64,000 nucleotides of DNA from an uncultured Muribaculaceae bacterium (lineage in GTDB: Bacteria; Bacteroidota; Bacteroidia; Bacteroidales; Muribaculaceae): the NCBI GenBank assembly GCA_910578035.1, contig CAJTOB010000009.1, positions 4,313 through 68,312 on the forward strand. Reading direction: 5' to 3'. The position numbers and the translations under genes are program-made. Under the pieces are notes generated by a model, which saw only the letters and a list, made by a program, of their open reading frames with translations, was not told the DNA's origin and did no database searches. This document shows, piece by piece, positions 1-9,431 of this stretch; the first letter of the stretch is position 1; every line of letters begins with the position of its first letter.

Positions 1-715
1 AATGAGGGTGAAGAATCTCGCCATTGGGGCCATAGGTATCGGTCGCTGACAGCGGCAGGGAGATGAACAGAGTGTTATGGCATAGTCTGCCTTTGTCTGC
101 GTATCCGAGCGGGCAAGAGTGAATTTCGCCTCCGTCGAGCTCGCGGTACATGCGCAGAGCCACCGATTCTTGGCCGTCCTGTATGAATTCGTAGCGCGAG
201 AAACCCGACAGACGTTTGTGTCGGTAGTCGGCATAGGCAGACTTGGCACGGAGTGCGGGGTCGGAAATGTCATCTTCGAGCCCGCGGTGTGTGGAAAATA
301 CCAGTCGCGGCATGGATTTTATTCGGGCGAAAAGTGCTGAATCGTTTTCTGTCTCTAAGTCATCTTCGAAGCGAATGTCAAGAAAAATATATCTGTAAGC
401 GCTGTTTGATGCTAAGTCGAGAAACCTCAGCAGGGTAGAACGGTTTGTTATGGCCACGCTTCCAAGGCTGTCGCCAAACTCGTCGCGCACGGTCGTCAGC
501 TCTTTGTCGTATGCCACGTTGACACACACTATCTCGTCATCTGGGCCATCTTCCGGGTCGAGAAGGTATGCATAGGGGGCGAGAGAGTCTGACGAATCGA
601 GTAGCGGATATGATGCGTTCGACATAATATAATCTGCCACCACAAGAAGCATGGCAATGATTATAGCACCATATACATGTTTGTGTCCGATAATGTGGCT
701 AACTAACTGTTTCAC
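1..715 (-). CDS. CHASE2-like sensor domain protein, N-terminal part (runs off window)
   Basis: The reverse strand is open from a GTG at 715 to the window edge (about 238 codons) and has no stop. Residues about 9-30 form one hydrophobic membrane segment. A soluble region follows with an alternating pattern (VNVAYDKELTTVR, then STLLRFLDLA, YRYIFLDIRFEDD and RLVFSTHRG) that resembles the extracytoplasmic CHASE2 sensor fold, in which a conserved 'D..F' segment follows a nucleotide-binding-like strand. CHASE2 proteins usually carry a cytoplasmic signalling domain after further membrane segments, but that part lies outside the window, so the output type is unknown. The start rests on a consensus promoter directly upstream: the -7 box ends 5 nt before the GTG, so the message would be leaderless or nearly so. 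The family call is by pattern only. Confidence 0.55.
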   Translation of the reverse strand, partial: MKQLVSHIIGHKHVYGAIIIAMLLVVADYIMSNASYPLLDSSDSLAPYAYLLDPEDGPDDEIVCVNVAYDKELTTVRDEFGDSLGSVAITNRSTLLRFLDLASNSAYRYIFLDIRFEDDLETENDSALFARIKSMPRLVFSTHRGLEDDISDPALRAKSAYADYRHKRLSGFSRYEFIQDGQESVALRMYRELDGGEIHSCPLGYADKGRLCHNTLFISLPLSATDTYGPNGEILHPH

Positions 716-719
716 TTTG

Positions 720-750
720 CAAAGGTAGACAATATAAATAATTTTACAAA
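720..750 (-). promoter_or_regulatory. Consensus Bacteroidota promoter for the CHASE2-like gene
   Basis: On the minus strand TTTG (747-750) is followed by 19 nt and TACCTTTG (720-727). This matches the Bacteroidota -33/-7 consensus exactly. The -7 box ends 5 nt before the GTG at 715. Confidence 0.7.
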
Positions 751-874
751 AATTTCATTAATAGGTCAATGAGTGCAGTCGCGGAAAATTGCTAACTTCG
801 CGCTGCCGTTATCTGTTGCCGGCCGAAAACAAAAAACAGATGTCTATGGTTTCAAATGAATATAGGTAAAAAAT

Positions 875-3529
875 ATGTCGCATACACACCAATATAAGGG
901 TCTCTCGCCCGCAGAAGTAGAGGAAAGCCGGCGGGTGCACGGCTCCAATGTGCTCACACCTCCGAAACAGGTGTCGGTCTGGAAACGTTTTTTTGAAAAA
1001 TTCCGTGACCCTCTGATAGTAATATTGCTGTGCGCCGGTGTTCTGAGTGTTGCTATATCTATTTATGAGTACTGCTACATAGGGCAGGGCGCATCAGTCT
1101 TTTTTGAGCCGGCGGGTATTTTTTTAGCAATAATCCTGGCTACGGGCCTGGGATTTTTGCTTGAACTAAAGGCCGACAGGGAGTTTGCTATCCTCAATCG
1201 AGTTAACGATGACGAGGCCGTGCAGGTAATCCGCGACGGCCATGTTACGGAGGTGCCGCGCCGCGATGTCGTTGTGGGAGATATTGTGATAATTTCTACA
1301 GGAGCGGAGATTCCGGCCGACGGCACTCTGCTTGAGTCCGTGACGCTAAGCGTAGATGAATCATCGCTGACCGGCGAACCGGTGTGCTCGAAGGACGCCG
1401 ACCCAACGAAGACAGCCCCGGAGGCTACCTTCCCTTCGTATGAAGTGCTTCGCGGAACGAAAGTGATGGAGGGGCATGGCATAATGTGTGTCGATGCTGT
1501 GGGCGATGCTACCGAAAACGGCAAAGTATTTACGGCAGCGCAGATAGATAATTCGGTAAGAACACCTCTCGATAAGCAGCTTGACCGTCTCGGACGTCTT
1601 ATAACCCGGTTCGCATATGTAGTGGGTATTGCTGTTATAGCAGGCCGGTTATTGATGTATTTCATGAAGGACCCGACATTCGACTGGATTGAATTCGGTG
1701 CTTATTTTCTTCAGACTATAATGATTGCGGTGACGCTTGTTGTGTGTTCGGTGCCTGAGGGTCTGCCAATGGCGGTGACAATGAGTCTGGCATATTCCAT
1801 GCGTCGTATGCTTCGGAGCAATAATCTGGTCCGCCGCATGCATGCGTGTGAGACAATGGGGGCGGCAACTGTAATATGCACAGACAAGACGGGCACGCTT
1901 ACAGAAAATCAGATGCGGGTCTATAGCGCCGATTTTTATGGAGAGCCTGATGCCGGACTCATAGCCCTCGGTATGGCTGTCAATTCTACTGCAGAACTCG
2001 ATCTTGCCGAGGCCGGCAGGCCGAAAGTAATTGGCAATCCGACGGAAGGTGCTCTTCTGATGTGGATGCATTCGCAGAATCAAGATTATCGGGCTCTGAG
2101 GGAGAGTGTCGATACGGTGGCTGAGATTCCGTTTAGCACAGAGCGTAAATATATGGCTACGGAAGTGAGAACTGCCGACGGCCGTAATCTTCTGTTTGTG
2201 AAGGGTGCTCCCGAAATAGTATTCGGCATGTGTTCAAGGCGTCCGAAGGACGTAGACTCGGCGTTTATAGAGCAATCGTTGCTGCAATACCAGAATCAGG
2301 GTATGCGTACTCTCGGTTTTGCGTGGCAGGCCGTTGAAGATGGCAAATCTCCGATAGTCGACGGCAAGCTGGCCGATACCGACCTCTGTTTTCTTGGAAT
2401 AACGGCTATTTCAGACCCAGTGCGCGCCGATGTGCCCGATGCGGTGAAGGAAGTGCTCGACGCCGGTATCAAAATAAAGATTGTCACAGGCGACACTCCG
2501 GCCACTGCTCGTGAAATCGGCCGTCAGATTGGCCTCGATGCTTCTGCCGGTGAGATTATCATCGGGCCGGATTTTGCAGCAATACCCGAAGCCGAACTGC
2601 CAGAACGTGTTAAAGATATAAAAATAATTGCCCGAGCGCGTCCGCTCGATAAAAAACGTCTTGTAGAGGCCCTTCAGGCCGATGGCGAGGTTGTTGCGGT
2701 GACAGGCGACGGCACCAACGACGCCCCGGCTCTTAAATCGGCCCAGGTCGGCCTGTCGATGGGCGACGGCACGTCGGTTGCCAAAGAGGCTTCTGATATC
2801 ACTATCATAGACAATTCTTTTGCCTCGATAGGGCGTGCGGTGATGTGGGGCCGTTCGCTATACAGGAATATACAGCGTTTTATACTATTTCAGATAACGG
2901 TCAATATCGTGGCGTGTATCACAGTTCTCGGCGGTGCTTTCATGGGCTTGCAGTCGCCTCTTACGGTGATTCAGATATTGTGGGTAAACCTTATCATGGA
3001 TACATTTGCGGCCATAGCGCTTGCTTCTCTGCCGCCGACAGCGTCGGTGATGTCGGAAAAGCCCCGCCGCACAAGCGATTTTATCATCAGTCACCCGATG
3101 TGGCGCTTTATACTCGGCTGCGGGTGTATGTTCTCGATATTTCTTATGGGGCTGCTGTATTATATGCAGCATACCGACGTCACCTCGCTTCTCAGTATAG
3201 GTTCGGCGCCCTGGATAGAGGCAAAATATGAATTAAGTGCTTACGAACTTAGTCTGTTTTTCACAATTTTTGTATTTTTGCAGTTCTGGAACTTATTTAA
3301 CGCCCGCGCTTTTGCCACAGGCCGGTCTGCATTCCATTTTCGTGACTGCGGCGGTTTTCTCTGGATAGTAGCCGTGATTTTTGTCGGCCAGGTGCTGATT
3401 GTAACATACGGAGGGGAGTGGTTCAATGTTGTGCCGCTTCATTTGTCCGACTGGTTTATTATCATCGGCGGAACATCTGTTGTGCTTTTGTTTGGTGAAA
3501 TCTGGCGGGCAATCTTTAGAAAAAACTGA
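875..3529 (+). CDS. Calcium-transporting P-type ATPase (PMCA type)
   Basis: This 884-residue protein is a P2-type cation pump that couples ATP hydrolysis to Ca2+ export across the inner membrane. In order it shows an N-terminal cation-ATPase domain, two membrane helices, the actuator loop with SLTGEP (a common variant of TGES that keeps the Glu), the PEGLP motif in TM4 (P294-E295), the phosphorylation site DKTGTLT (D337), KGAPE in the nucleotide-binding domain, TGDGTNDAP (from T610), and NLIMD in TM6. PEGL in TM4 with N..D in TM6 is the ligand set of Ca2+ pumps, which favours Ca2+ over Na+/K+ or Mn2+. It heads a co-directional gene run with only 2 nt before the next gene. The start is the first ATG after the intergenic region. 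Substrate is inferred from family motifs. Confidence 0.9.
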   Translation: MSHTHQYKGLSPAEVEESRRVHGSNVLTPPKQVSVWKRFFEKFRDPLIVILLCAGVLSVAISIYEYCYIGQGASVFFEPAGIFLAIILATGLGFLLELKADREFAILNRVNDDEAVQVIRDGHVTEVPRRDVVVGDIVIISTGAEIPADGTLLESVTLSVDESSLTGEPVCSKDADPTKTAPEATFPSYEVLRGTKVMEGHGIMCVDAVGDATENGKVFTAAQIDNSVRTPLDKQLDRLGRLITRFAYVVGIAVIAGRLLMYFMKDPTFDWIEFGAYFLQTIMIAVTLVVCSVPEGLPMAVTMSLAYSMRRMLRSNNLVRRMHACETMGAATVICTDKTGTLTENQMRVYSADFYGEPDAGLIALGMAVNSTAELDLAEAGRPKVIGNPTEGALLMWMHSQNQDYRALRESVDTVAEIPFSTERKYMATEVRTADGRNLLFVKGAPEIVFGMCSRRPKDVDSAFIEQSLLQYQNQGMRTLGFAWQAVEDGKSPIVDGKLADTDLCFLGITAISDPVRADVPDAVKEVLDAGIKIKIVTGDTPATAREIGRQIGLDASAGEIIIGPDFAAIPEAELPERVKDIKIIARARPLDKKRLVEALQADGEVVAVTGDGTNDAPALKSAQVGLSMGDGTSVAKEASDITIIDNSFASIGRAVMWGRSLYRNIQRFILFQITVNIVACITVLGGAFMGLQSPLTVIQILWVNLIMDTFAAIALASLPPTASVMSEKPRRTSDFIISHPMWRFILGCGCMFSIFLMGLLYYMQHTDVTSLLSIGSAPWIEAKYELSAYELSLFFTIFVFLQFWNLFNARAFATGRSAFHFRDCGGFLWIVAVIFVGQVLIVTYGGEWFNVVPLHLSDWFIIIGGTSVVLLFGEIWRAIFRKN

Positions 3530-3531
3530 TT

Positions 3532-4083
3532 ATGTTCTCATTTTTAAAATATCTTATTCAACTGCTGCTATCGCCCTCTCATGGCTGGGAAGACCTTGAG
3601 ACCCGCGACCCGGATCCCGAAGAAATGACCCGTTCGGGTCTTTATCCATTGATGGGGATAGCAGCCGCAACTGAATTTCTTTCATTCTTTTATGAGAGGC
3701 ATGTAGAGTTGGCAACGGTTCTGATAAGGGCTGTCGCCGACTTCGGCTCGTATTTTGTATCGGTATTCATAGCCAAACTCATATTTGACTATTATCTTGG
3801 CCCGCTTACAGCCAAAGGTCATTTTGATACGCGCCGCGCGTCTACTCTCACGGTTGCCGGCCTGGGGCTGATGGTGCTGATACAGATTATCGGAAACTGC
3901 CTGCCGTGGAGTGTGATGCTTGTGCGTTTTCTTCCGCTCTATGTAGTGCTGGTGCTGTTCAAGGCAATACCGTATATGGAAGTCCGTCGCGGGTGTGAAA
4001 TGCGCTTTCTGCTCGTAACATCAGGCGCCGTTGTTGCCGTCCCTCTCCTGATATACTATCTTCTCTACTTCATTATTCCATGA
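3532..4083 (+). CDS. Yip1-like integral membrane protein
   Basis: A 183-residue protein with about five hydrophobic segments and no signal peptide. The N-terminus (FLKYLIQLLLSPSHGWEDL) resembles the start of Bacteroidota Yip1-family membrane proteins, in which a helix precedes an 'SP..gWe.l' segment. No catalytic motif is visible, so no reaction can be assigned. It lies 2 nt after the Ca2+ pump and overlaps smpB by ATGA at 4080-4083, so it is probably co-transcribed and translationally coupled. Whether it has any functional link to the pump is unknown. Confidence 0.6.
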   Translation: MFSFLKYLIQLLLSPSHGWEDLETRDPDPEEMTRSGLYPLMGIAAATEFLSFFYERHVELATVLIRAVADFGSYFVSVFIAKLIFDYYLGPLTAKGHFDTRRASTLTVAGLGLMVLIQIIGNCLPWSVMLVRFLPLYVVLVLFKAIPYMEVRRGCEMRFLLVTSGAVVAVPLLIYYLLYFIIP

Positions 4084-4538
4084 AACCCAAGGAAATAAAT
4101 ATAAAAAACAGAAGAGCTACCTTCGACTATGAAATCATAGAGACGTTCACAGCCGGAATCGTGCTCACAGGAACCGAAATAAAGTCGATACGCGAAGGCC
4201 ATGCCTCGCTTGTCGATACATTCTGCTATATCAGCGCAGCCGGCGAGGTTTGGGTAAAGAACATGAATATCGCCCAGTACTTCTATGGCACATATAATAA
4301 TCATGAAGCACGGCGCGACCGTAAACTGCTGCTCAACCGCAAGGAAATAGCCAAGCTCGCCAAGAATGGCCGTGATGCCGGCTATACGATAGTTCCGCTG
4401 CGTCTCTTTATCAATGACCGTGGGCTTGCAAAACTCGTAATCGGCATAGCCCGAGGCAAGAAAGAATACGATAAGCGCCAGTCTATCAAGGAGCGCGAAG
4501 ACAAGCGCGCACTGGCCCGTATAATGCAAAAACGCTGA
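4080..4538 (+). CDS. smpB: SsrA-binding protein SmpB
   Basis: SmpB binds tmRNA and delivers it to stalled ribosomes during trans-translation. The 152-residue length is normal. The start shows the family signature (I.NRRA.FDYEI.ET..AGI.LTGTEIKSIR, followed by A.L.D.F) and the C-terminal tail is basic (GKKEYDKR..IKERE.KR), the part that enters the mRNA channel. Its ATG overlaps the previous stop codon, and mutS2 follows after 5 nt. No tmRNA gene is seen in the window. Confidence 0.96.
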   Translation: MKPKEINIKNRRATFDYEIIETFTAGIVLTGTEIKSIREGHASLVDTFCYISAAGEVWVKNMNIAQYFYGTYNNHEARRDRKLLLNRKEIAKLAKNGRDAGYTIVPLRLFINDRGLAKLVIGIARGKKEYDKRQSIKEREDKRALARIMQKR

Positions 4539-4543
4539 GTTTT

Positions 4544-7003
4544 ATGGAGTTTGAAAAAAAGATAGGATTCGACTCCGTCCGCGAGCATGTGACACGGCTG
4601 TGTATATCACAACTCGGCCGTGACCGTTGTGCCGATATGACTTTCGAAAATTCGCCGGCCGTGGTGCGCATGCGTCTCGAGGAGGCTGCGCAGATGCTTG
4701 CCATACTCAATTCCGACAGCGGATTTCCGGCTGAGGCCATCCACGACCGCCGGCAATTGCTGGCGTCGCTCCGCATACCCGGTACTTTCCCTTCGGAGAG
4801 TGAACTGCCAGGCCTGAGAGCTTCGCTTGGTGCGATGGCTGCGATTGCAAATTTCTTTGCAAAGCTTCGTACAGACGACGGCCTGAAGTCTCCTTATCCG
4901 GCGCTCGACGCACTTGCCCGCGACCTGTTTACGTTTCCGCATATCGTTGCGGCAATAGATCGTATAATAGACCGTAACGGCGAAATAAAGGATAATGCTT
5001 CGCCTGAACTTGCCGATATCAGACGTTCTATGGCTGCTGCCGCCGCTTCTATAAACTCGGCCATGCGCCGCGTCATAGCCTCGGCTGTGCGCGAGGGCTA
5101 TATTGAGTCGGACACAGTTCCGTCGGTGCGCGACGGTCGCCTTGTGATACCTGTAGCGCCTATGTACAAGCGCAAGATTTCTGGTATCGTGCAGGGTGAG
5201 TCTGCCTCGGGTAAAACCTACTTCATCGAACCGGCTGAGGTAGTGGAAGCCAACAACCGCCTACGAGAGCTTACGGCCGACGAACGGCGCGAGATTGTGC
5301 GTATCCTTACTGCTTTTGCAGATTCCATACGCCCCGATATAGACGAGCTGCTTGGAGCATTCGATTTGCTCGGTGAGTTCGACTTCATATATGCAAAGGC
5401 TCGCTATGCCCGCGAGATAGAGGCTGTAATGCCCAATCTTGCCGACGGCCCCGAGCTCGAATGGTATCATGCATGTCATCCCGGTCTCAAGCTTGCTCTC
5501 GAGCGGCAGAGCAAGGAAATCGTGCCGCTCGACATACGCCTTACGCCCGAGCAGCGTCTGCTGATTATTTCCGGCCCTAATGCCGGCGGCAAGTCGGTTA
5601 CACTCAAGACCGTGGCGATAGTGCAGTATATGCTGCAATGCGGTCTTTTGCCGCCGGTCTACTCTAACTCGCATGTCGGTGTTTTCGACCGAATTTTCCT
5701 TGATATCGGCGATGACCAGTCGATAGAAGATGACCTCAGTACATACTCCTCTCATCTGCGCAATATGAAGCGATTCCTTTCGCAGGGCAACGCTCGTACA
5801 CTTGTGCTAATCGACGAATTTGGCGGAGGTACCGAGCCTCAGATAGGTGGAGCGATAGCACAGGCTGTACTCAAGCGTCTGAATGAGAAAGGTATGTGGG
5901 GCGTCATAACGACGCACTATCATAATCTCAAACAATTTGCCGAAGAAACTCCCGGTCTGGTGAACGGCTCCATGCTCTACGACCGAAACCGCATGCAGCC
6001 CATGTTCCGTCTGGCGATAGGGCAGCCCGGCAGTTCGTTTGCCATAGAGATTGCCCGCAAGACGGGTTTCCCCGACGATATAATCGAAGACGCAAAGGAA
6101 ATTGTAGGCAGCGATTATGTGAATATGGACCGCTATCTGCTCGATATAGGACGCGACCGCCGCTACTGGGAGCGCAAACGCGATTCCATACGACAGAAAG
6201 AGCGCCAGCTCGAGGAAACTCTCGCTCGATACGAAGCCGAGATGGAGACCTTGAGGCAGAAGCGACGTGAAATCATCGGCGAGGCCCGGACCGAGGCTCA
6301 GAAGATACTCGAAGGCAGCAATGCGGCCATTGAGCGTACTATCCGCGAAATACGCGAGGCTCAGGCCGATAAAGACCAGACACGCCAGGCCCGAGAAAAA
6401 CTTGAGGCAGAGCGCCGTCAGCTCGGAGAAAGCGGAGGCGAGGCTCATCCGTTGTTGTCGAAAAAGCTTCCGGGCAAGAAGAAGCAACCCAAGGCCGCTC
6501 CGAAGCCTTCGGACGAGCGCCCGATAGCTGTCGGCGACAATGTCGTGATGGCAGACGGCGCATCGACTGTCGGAACTGTTGCAGAAATCAACGGCAAGGA
6601 AGCTGTGGTTGTATTCGGTCAGATTAAGACCAGGGTGAAACTTTCGAAGATAAAACGGACCATACGCAGTGCTTCGAGCGGGGCTGCAAAGAGCGGCCTT
6701 GTGGAGTCCAAAGGCTATCTTTCGGCTCAGACCTCCGAGTCAAGCCGCGAGCGTCAGCTGGCCTTCAGCCAGCAGATAGATGTGCGTGGTATGCGTGCAG
6801 ATGAGGCCGTGCAAGCCGTGATGTATTACATAGACGATGCCATACAGTTCAACAGCAGCCGTGTGCGCATACTTCATGGCACCGGTACGGGCGCTCTCCG
6901 CCAGGTGATACGGCAATATCTCGGCACTGTCGGGGCCGTGAAAAACTATCACGATGAAGATGTGCGTTTAGGTGGTCCTGGAATAACTGTAGTGGAATTC
7001 TAA
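4544..7003 (+). CDS. mutS2: Endonuclease MutS2 (MutS family ATPase with Smr domain)
   Basis: An 819-residue MutS2 protein. It has the MutS core and lever domains, Walker A GPNAGGKS at residues 344-351, a Walker B region LVLIDEFGGGTEP, the ABC-type composite site, a long charged coiled-coil clamp (about 520-625), a KOW-like basic linker (about 655-700), and a C-terminal Smr domain (about 740-819) with DVRG and HGTGTG motifs. The family suppresses recombination and, in some bacteria, splits collided ribosomes. The N-terminal mismatch-binding domain of MutS is absent, as expected for MutS2. It lies 5 nt after smpB, so two genes linked to stalled-ribosome handling are adjacent, which fits the ribosome-rescue role reported for MutS2. 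Confidence 0.95.
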   Translation: MEFEKKIGFDSVREHVTRLCISQLGRDRCADMTFENSPAVVRMRLEEAAQMLAILNSDSGFPAEAIHDRRQLLASLRIPGTFPSESELPGLRASLGAMAAIANFFAKLRTDDGLKSPYPALDALARDLFTFPHIVAAIDRIIDRNGEIKDNASPELADIRRSMAAAAASINSAMRRVIASAVREGYIESDTVPSVRDGRLVIPVAPMYKRKISGIVQGESASGKTYFIEPAEVVEANNRLRELTADERREIVRILTAFADSIRPDIDELLGAFDLLGEFDFIYAKARYAREIEAVMPNLADGPELEWYHACHPGLKLALERQSKEIVPLDIRLTPEQRLLIISGPNAGGKSVTLKTVAIVQYMLQCGLLPPVYSNSHVGVFDRIFLDIGDDQSIEDDLSTYSSHLRNMKRFLSQGNARTLVLIDEFGGGTEPQIGGAIAQAVLKRLNEKGMWGVITTHYHNLKQFAEETPGLVNGSMLYDRNRMQPMFRLAIGQPGSSFAIEIARKTGFPDDIIEDAKEIVGSDYVNMDRYLLDIGRDRRYWERKRDSIRQKERQLEETLARYEAEMETLRQKRREIIGEARTEAQKILEGSNAAIERTIREIREAQADKDQTRQAREKLEAERRQLGESGGEAHPLLSKKLPGKKKQPKAAPKPSDERPIAVGDNVVMADGASTVGTVAEINGKEAVVVFGQIKTRVKLSKIKRTIRSASSGAAKSGLVESKGYLSAQTSESSRERQLAFSQQIDVRGMRADEAVQAVMYYIDDAIQFNSSRVRILHGTGTGALRQVIRQYLGTVGAVKNYHDEDVRLGGPGITVVEF

Positions 7004-7009
7004 AAAGTT

Positions 7010-7570
7010 ATGTTAGGCAATCTGTTTCTGACATTTGCAAAAATCGGCGCATTCACTTTTGGAGGCGGATGGGCTATGATTTCGATAATAGAGCGCGAGG
7101 TGGTCGACAAAAATCAATGGCTCAAACGCGATGAATTTCTTGATTTATTGGCCGTAGCACAGTCTTTGCCGGGTATTCTCGCGGTAAATATATCTGTAGT
7201 TGTCGGCGATAAGCTGCGCGGCCTTAAGGGGAGTATAGCGGCTTCTGCAGGCACTATTATGCCGTGCTTCCTGATTATACTTGCAATTGCGATGTTCCTC
7301 ACCCCGGAGACCATTACCTCCAACCCGGTTCTTACAGCTATTTTCAAGGGCATCAGGCCTGCTGTGGTGGCACTTATCGTCGCTCCGGTCATAACTACCG
7401 CCCGCTCTGCCGGAATAGGCTGGAAGACCGCGTGGATTCCGGCTGCGGTCGCACTGCTGATATGGTCGAAGTGGCCGATTGTGTCGAATCCGATATTGTA
7501 TATAGCGCTTGGAGGCCTCGTCGGCTGGTGGCTGGCACGGCGCAGTCATAAGATATTGAAGGACAAATGA
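7010..7570 (+). CDS. Chromate transporter family protein, first half-size subunit
   Basis: A 186-residue CHR-family membrane protein with the family motif FGGGWAM near residue 20 and a second motif AVAQSLPG..AVN. Half-size CHR proteins usually occur as adjacent pairs whose products assemble with opposite topology. The partner overlaps at 7567-7570. The family name comes from chromate efflux, but many members have no proven substrate, so transport of chromate is not established here. It follows mutS2 by 6 nt. Confidence 0.85.
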   Translation: MLGNLFLTFAKIGAFTFGGGWAMISIIEREVVDKNQWLKRDEFLDLLAVAQSLPGILAVNISVVVGDKLRGLKGSIAASAGTIMPCFLIILAIAMFLTPETITSNPVLTAIFKGIRPAVVALIVAPVITTARSAGIGWKTAWIPAAVALLIWSKWPIVSNPILYIALGGLVGWWLARRSHKILKDK

Positions 7571-8139
7571 TGATATATCTACGTCTTATATGGAGCTATC
7601 TCAAGATAGGCTTCTTTGGTTTCGGAGGCGGCTATGCGATGCTTGCCCTTATTGAGAATGAAATCGTGACGCCGGGCTGGATAAGCGAGCAGACATTCAC
7701 CGATATAGTGGCTATCTCGCAGATGACCCCCGGCCCTATAGGCATCAATTCGGCCACTTATATAGGCTATGTAGCTCCTGGAGTTTCTTCGCCGGCTCTT
7801 TCATCGCCCGTTTGGGGAATAATTGGATCTCTGCTTTGCACTCTGGTTGTGATTCTGCCCTCGTTTGTGCTTGTGCGCTACGTAGGGCATTATATAACGA
7901 AGCATCGCGACAGCGTGACTCTGAAAGGTATCTTTGCCGGATTGCGCCCCGTTGTTGTAGGGCTGATAGCCTCGGCGGCACTTCTGCTGATGAACGGGCA
8001 GAACTTCGGCACGGAGACAGACGATATCGTCAAAAGTATATTATTGTCGCTTGCCTCCCTGGCGGCAGTTCTGTTTACAAAAATTCACCCCATCGCCGTA
8101 ATATGCGCGGCAGGTCTGATTGGCTATTTTATTTTCTGA
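7567..8139 (+). CDS. Chromate transporter family protein, second half-size subunit
   Basis: A 190-residue CHR-family protein with FGFGGGYAM near residue 20 and ISQMTPGPIGINSATYIGY, which is the form typical of the second subunit of split CHR pairs. It starts inside the last codons of the first subunit and its stop overlaps the folC start (ATG at 8139). The two paralogous halves have clearly diverged, so this is an old pair and not a recent duplication. Confidence 0.85.
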   Translation: MMIYLRLIWSYLKIGFFGFGGGYAMLALIENEIVTPGWISEQTFTDIVAISQMTPGPIGINSATYIGYVAPGVSSPALSSPVWGIIGSLLCTLVVILPSFVLVRYVGHYITKHRDSVTLKGIFAGLRPVVVGLIASAALLLMNGQNFGTETDDIVKSILLSLASLAAVLFTKIHPIAVICAAGLIGYFIF

Positions 8140-9431
8140 TGGCATACCAGGATTCTATCGAGTGGCTTTTCAATCAGGTGCCCATGTTTCAGAACGTGGG
8201 TGCAAAAGCTTACAAGCCCGGTCTTTGTGCTACACTCGCTCTTGCAGCCGAGTATGGCAACCCACATAAATCGTTCCCTACGATACATATAGCCGGAACC
8301 AACGGCAAGGGTAGCACGGCTCACACGATAGCCGCTGTGCTTCAGGCTGCCGGATATAAGGTCGGGCTTTATACGTCGCCTCATCTTGTCGACTTCCGCG
8401 AACGCATAAGAGTGAACGGTGTCATGGCAGATAGAGATTTCGTTGAGAAGTTCATAGAGGATTTCAGAGCCTCTATGCCCAGGAAAAACGAGCCGAGTTT
8501 TTTCGAGTTGACAACGGTCATGGCATTCCGTTATTTTGCGGATTGCGGCGTTGATGTTGCAGTAATCGAGACAGGTCTCGGAGGCCGGCTCGACAGTACC
8601 AATATAATATCGCCGGCGCTTGCCGTTATCACAAATATTTCGCTGGACCATACAGCATTGCTGGGCAAGACTGAAGAAGAGATAGCAGTAGAGAAAGCCG
8701 GCATAATAAAGCCGATGACTCCTGTAGTGATAGGTAATGCTGCCGGCGGAGTCCGCAAGGTTTTCGAAGATAAGGCAGCTCAAATGAGAGCGCCGATATT
8801 GTTTGCCTGCGACAAAAAGCTGTTCACACCTTGGAAAAGCAAGGATAGGATTATCTATGCCGGCACTCCATGGGGCGAGATTGAAGGCGAACTTACCGGA
8901 GACTGTCAGGTGGAGAATGCGGCAACGGTGATGACGGCTCTTGGAGTATTGTGTGAGCGTTTTTCTGCAATCGACGAAGCCGCAGTAGCGAGGGGTTTTG
9001 CGGAGGTATGCGAGCTCACCGGTCTGATGGGCCGTTGGATGACAGTCAAGGACGCCCTTGTGCGTACGGTCTGCGATACCGGCCACAATATAGGCGGCTG
9101 GCATTGGCTCGGGCCTAAACTTCGCGAAATTTCAGTATCTGAGGGAACTCTGAGAATGGTTGTCGGCTTTGTAAACGACAAGGACGTAGCCGCCATTATG
9201 GCTGAAATGCCCCGCAATGCGGTATATTACTTCGCTACGCCTTCGGTAAACCGTGGCCGCACAGCCGAATCAACTCTCGAAGCTGCCCGAGTTGCGGGGC
9301 TCGATGGCCGAGCCTTCAGTTCGGTCCGCGAGGCATATGCTGCCGCTGTGGACGATTCCGGCTCTGACGATACCGTTTTCGTAGGCGGAAGCACATTCAT
9401 TGTCGCCGACTTCCTCTCTTCGCGGAGCTGA
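8139..9431 (+). CDS. folC: Bifunctional folylpolyglutamate synthase / dihydrofolate synthase
   Basis: A 430-residue Mur-ligase-family enzyme that adds glutamate to dihydropteroate and to folates in the cytoplasm. The P-loop GTNGKGST is at residues 53-60. It is followed by LYTSPHLVDFRERIRVNG, the ETGLGGRLDSTN motif and the C-terminal domain with DTGHN. The reading frame is open further upstream, but that extension lies entirely inside the transporter gene. The ATG at 8139 overlaps the transporter stop and gives the usual family length. The stop codon (9429-9431) directly abuts the stop of the convergent msrAB gene, so any terminator must lie inside a coding region. Confidence 0.93.
   Translation: MAYQDSIEWLFNQVPMFQNVGAKAYKPGLCATLALAAEYGNPHKSFPTIHIAGTNGKGSTAHTIAAVLQAAGYKVGLYTSPHLVDFRERIRVNGVMADRDFVEKFIEDFRASMPRKNEPSFFELTTVMAFRYFADCGVDVAVIETGLGGRLDSTNIISPALAVITNISLDHTALLGKTEEEIAVEKAGIIKPMTPVVIGNAAGGVRKVFEDKAAQMRAPILFACDKKLFTPWKSKDRIIYAGTPWGEIEGELTGDCQVENAATVMTALGVLCERFSAIDEAAVARGFAEVCELTGLMGRWMTVKDALVRTVCDTGHNIGGWHWLGPKLREISVSEGTLRMVVGFVNDKDVAAIMAEMPRNAVYYFATPSVNRGRTAESTLEAARVAGLDGRAFSSVREAYAAAVDDSGSDDTVFVGGSTFIVADFLSSRS

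Noticed and set aside
7812..8138. Upstream extension of the folC reading frame
   Set aside because: It lies wholly inside the second chromate transporter gene in another frame; the ATG at 8139 gives the normal FolC length.
7010..8139. The two chromate transporter genes as one gene split by a frameshift
   Set aside because: Each half has its own start and full motif set, and half-size CHR pairs are a normal arrangement.
8124..9104. Long minus-strand open frame of 326 codons opposite folC
   Set aside because: It overlaps a clear FolC on the plus strand and its translation shows no domain-like pattern; it is a codon-bias shadow.
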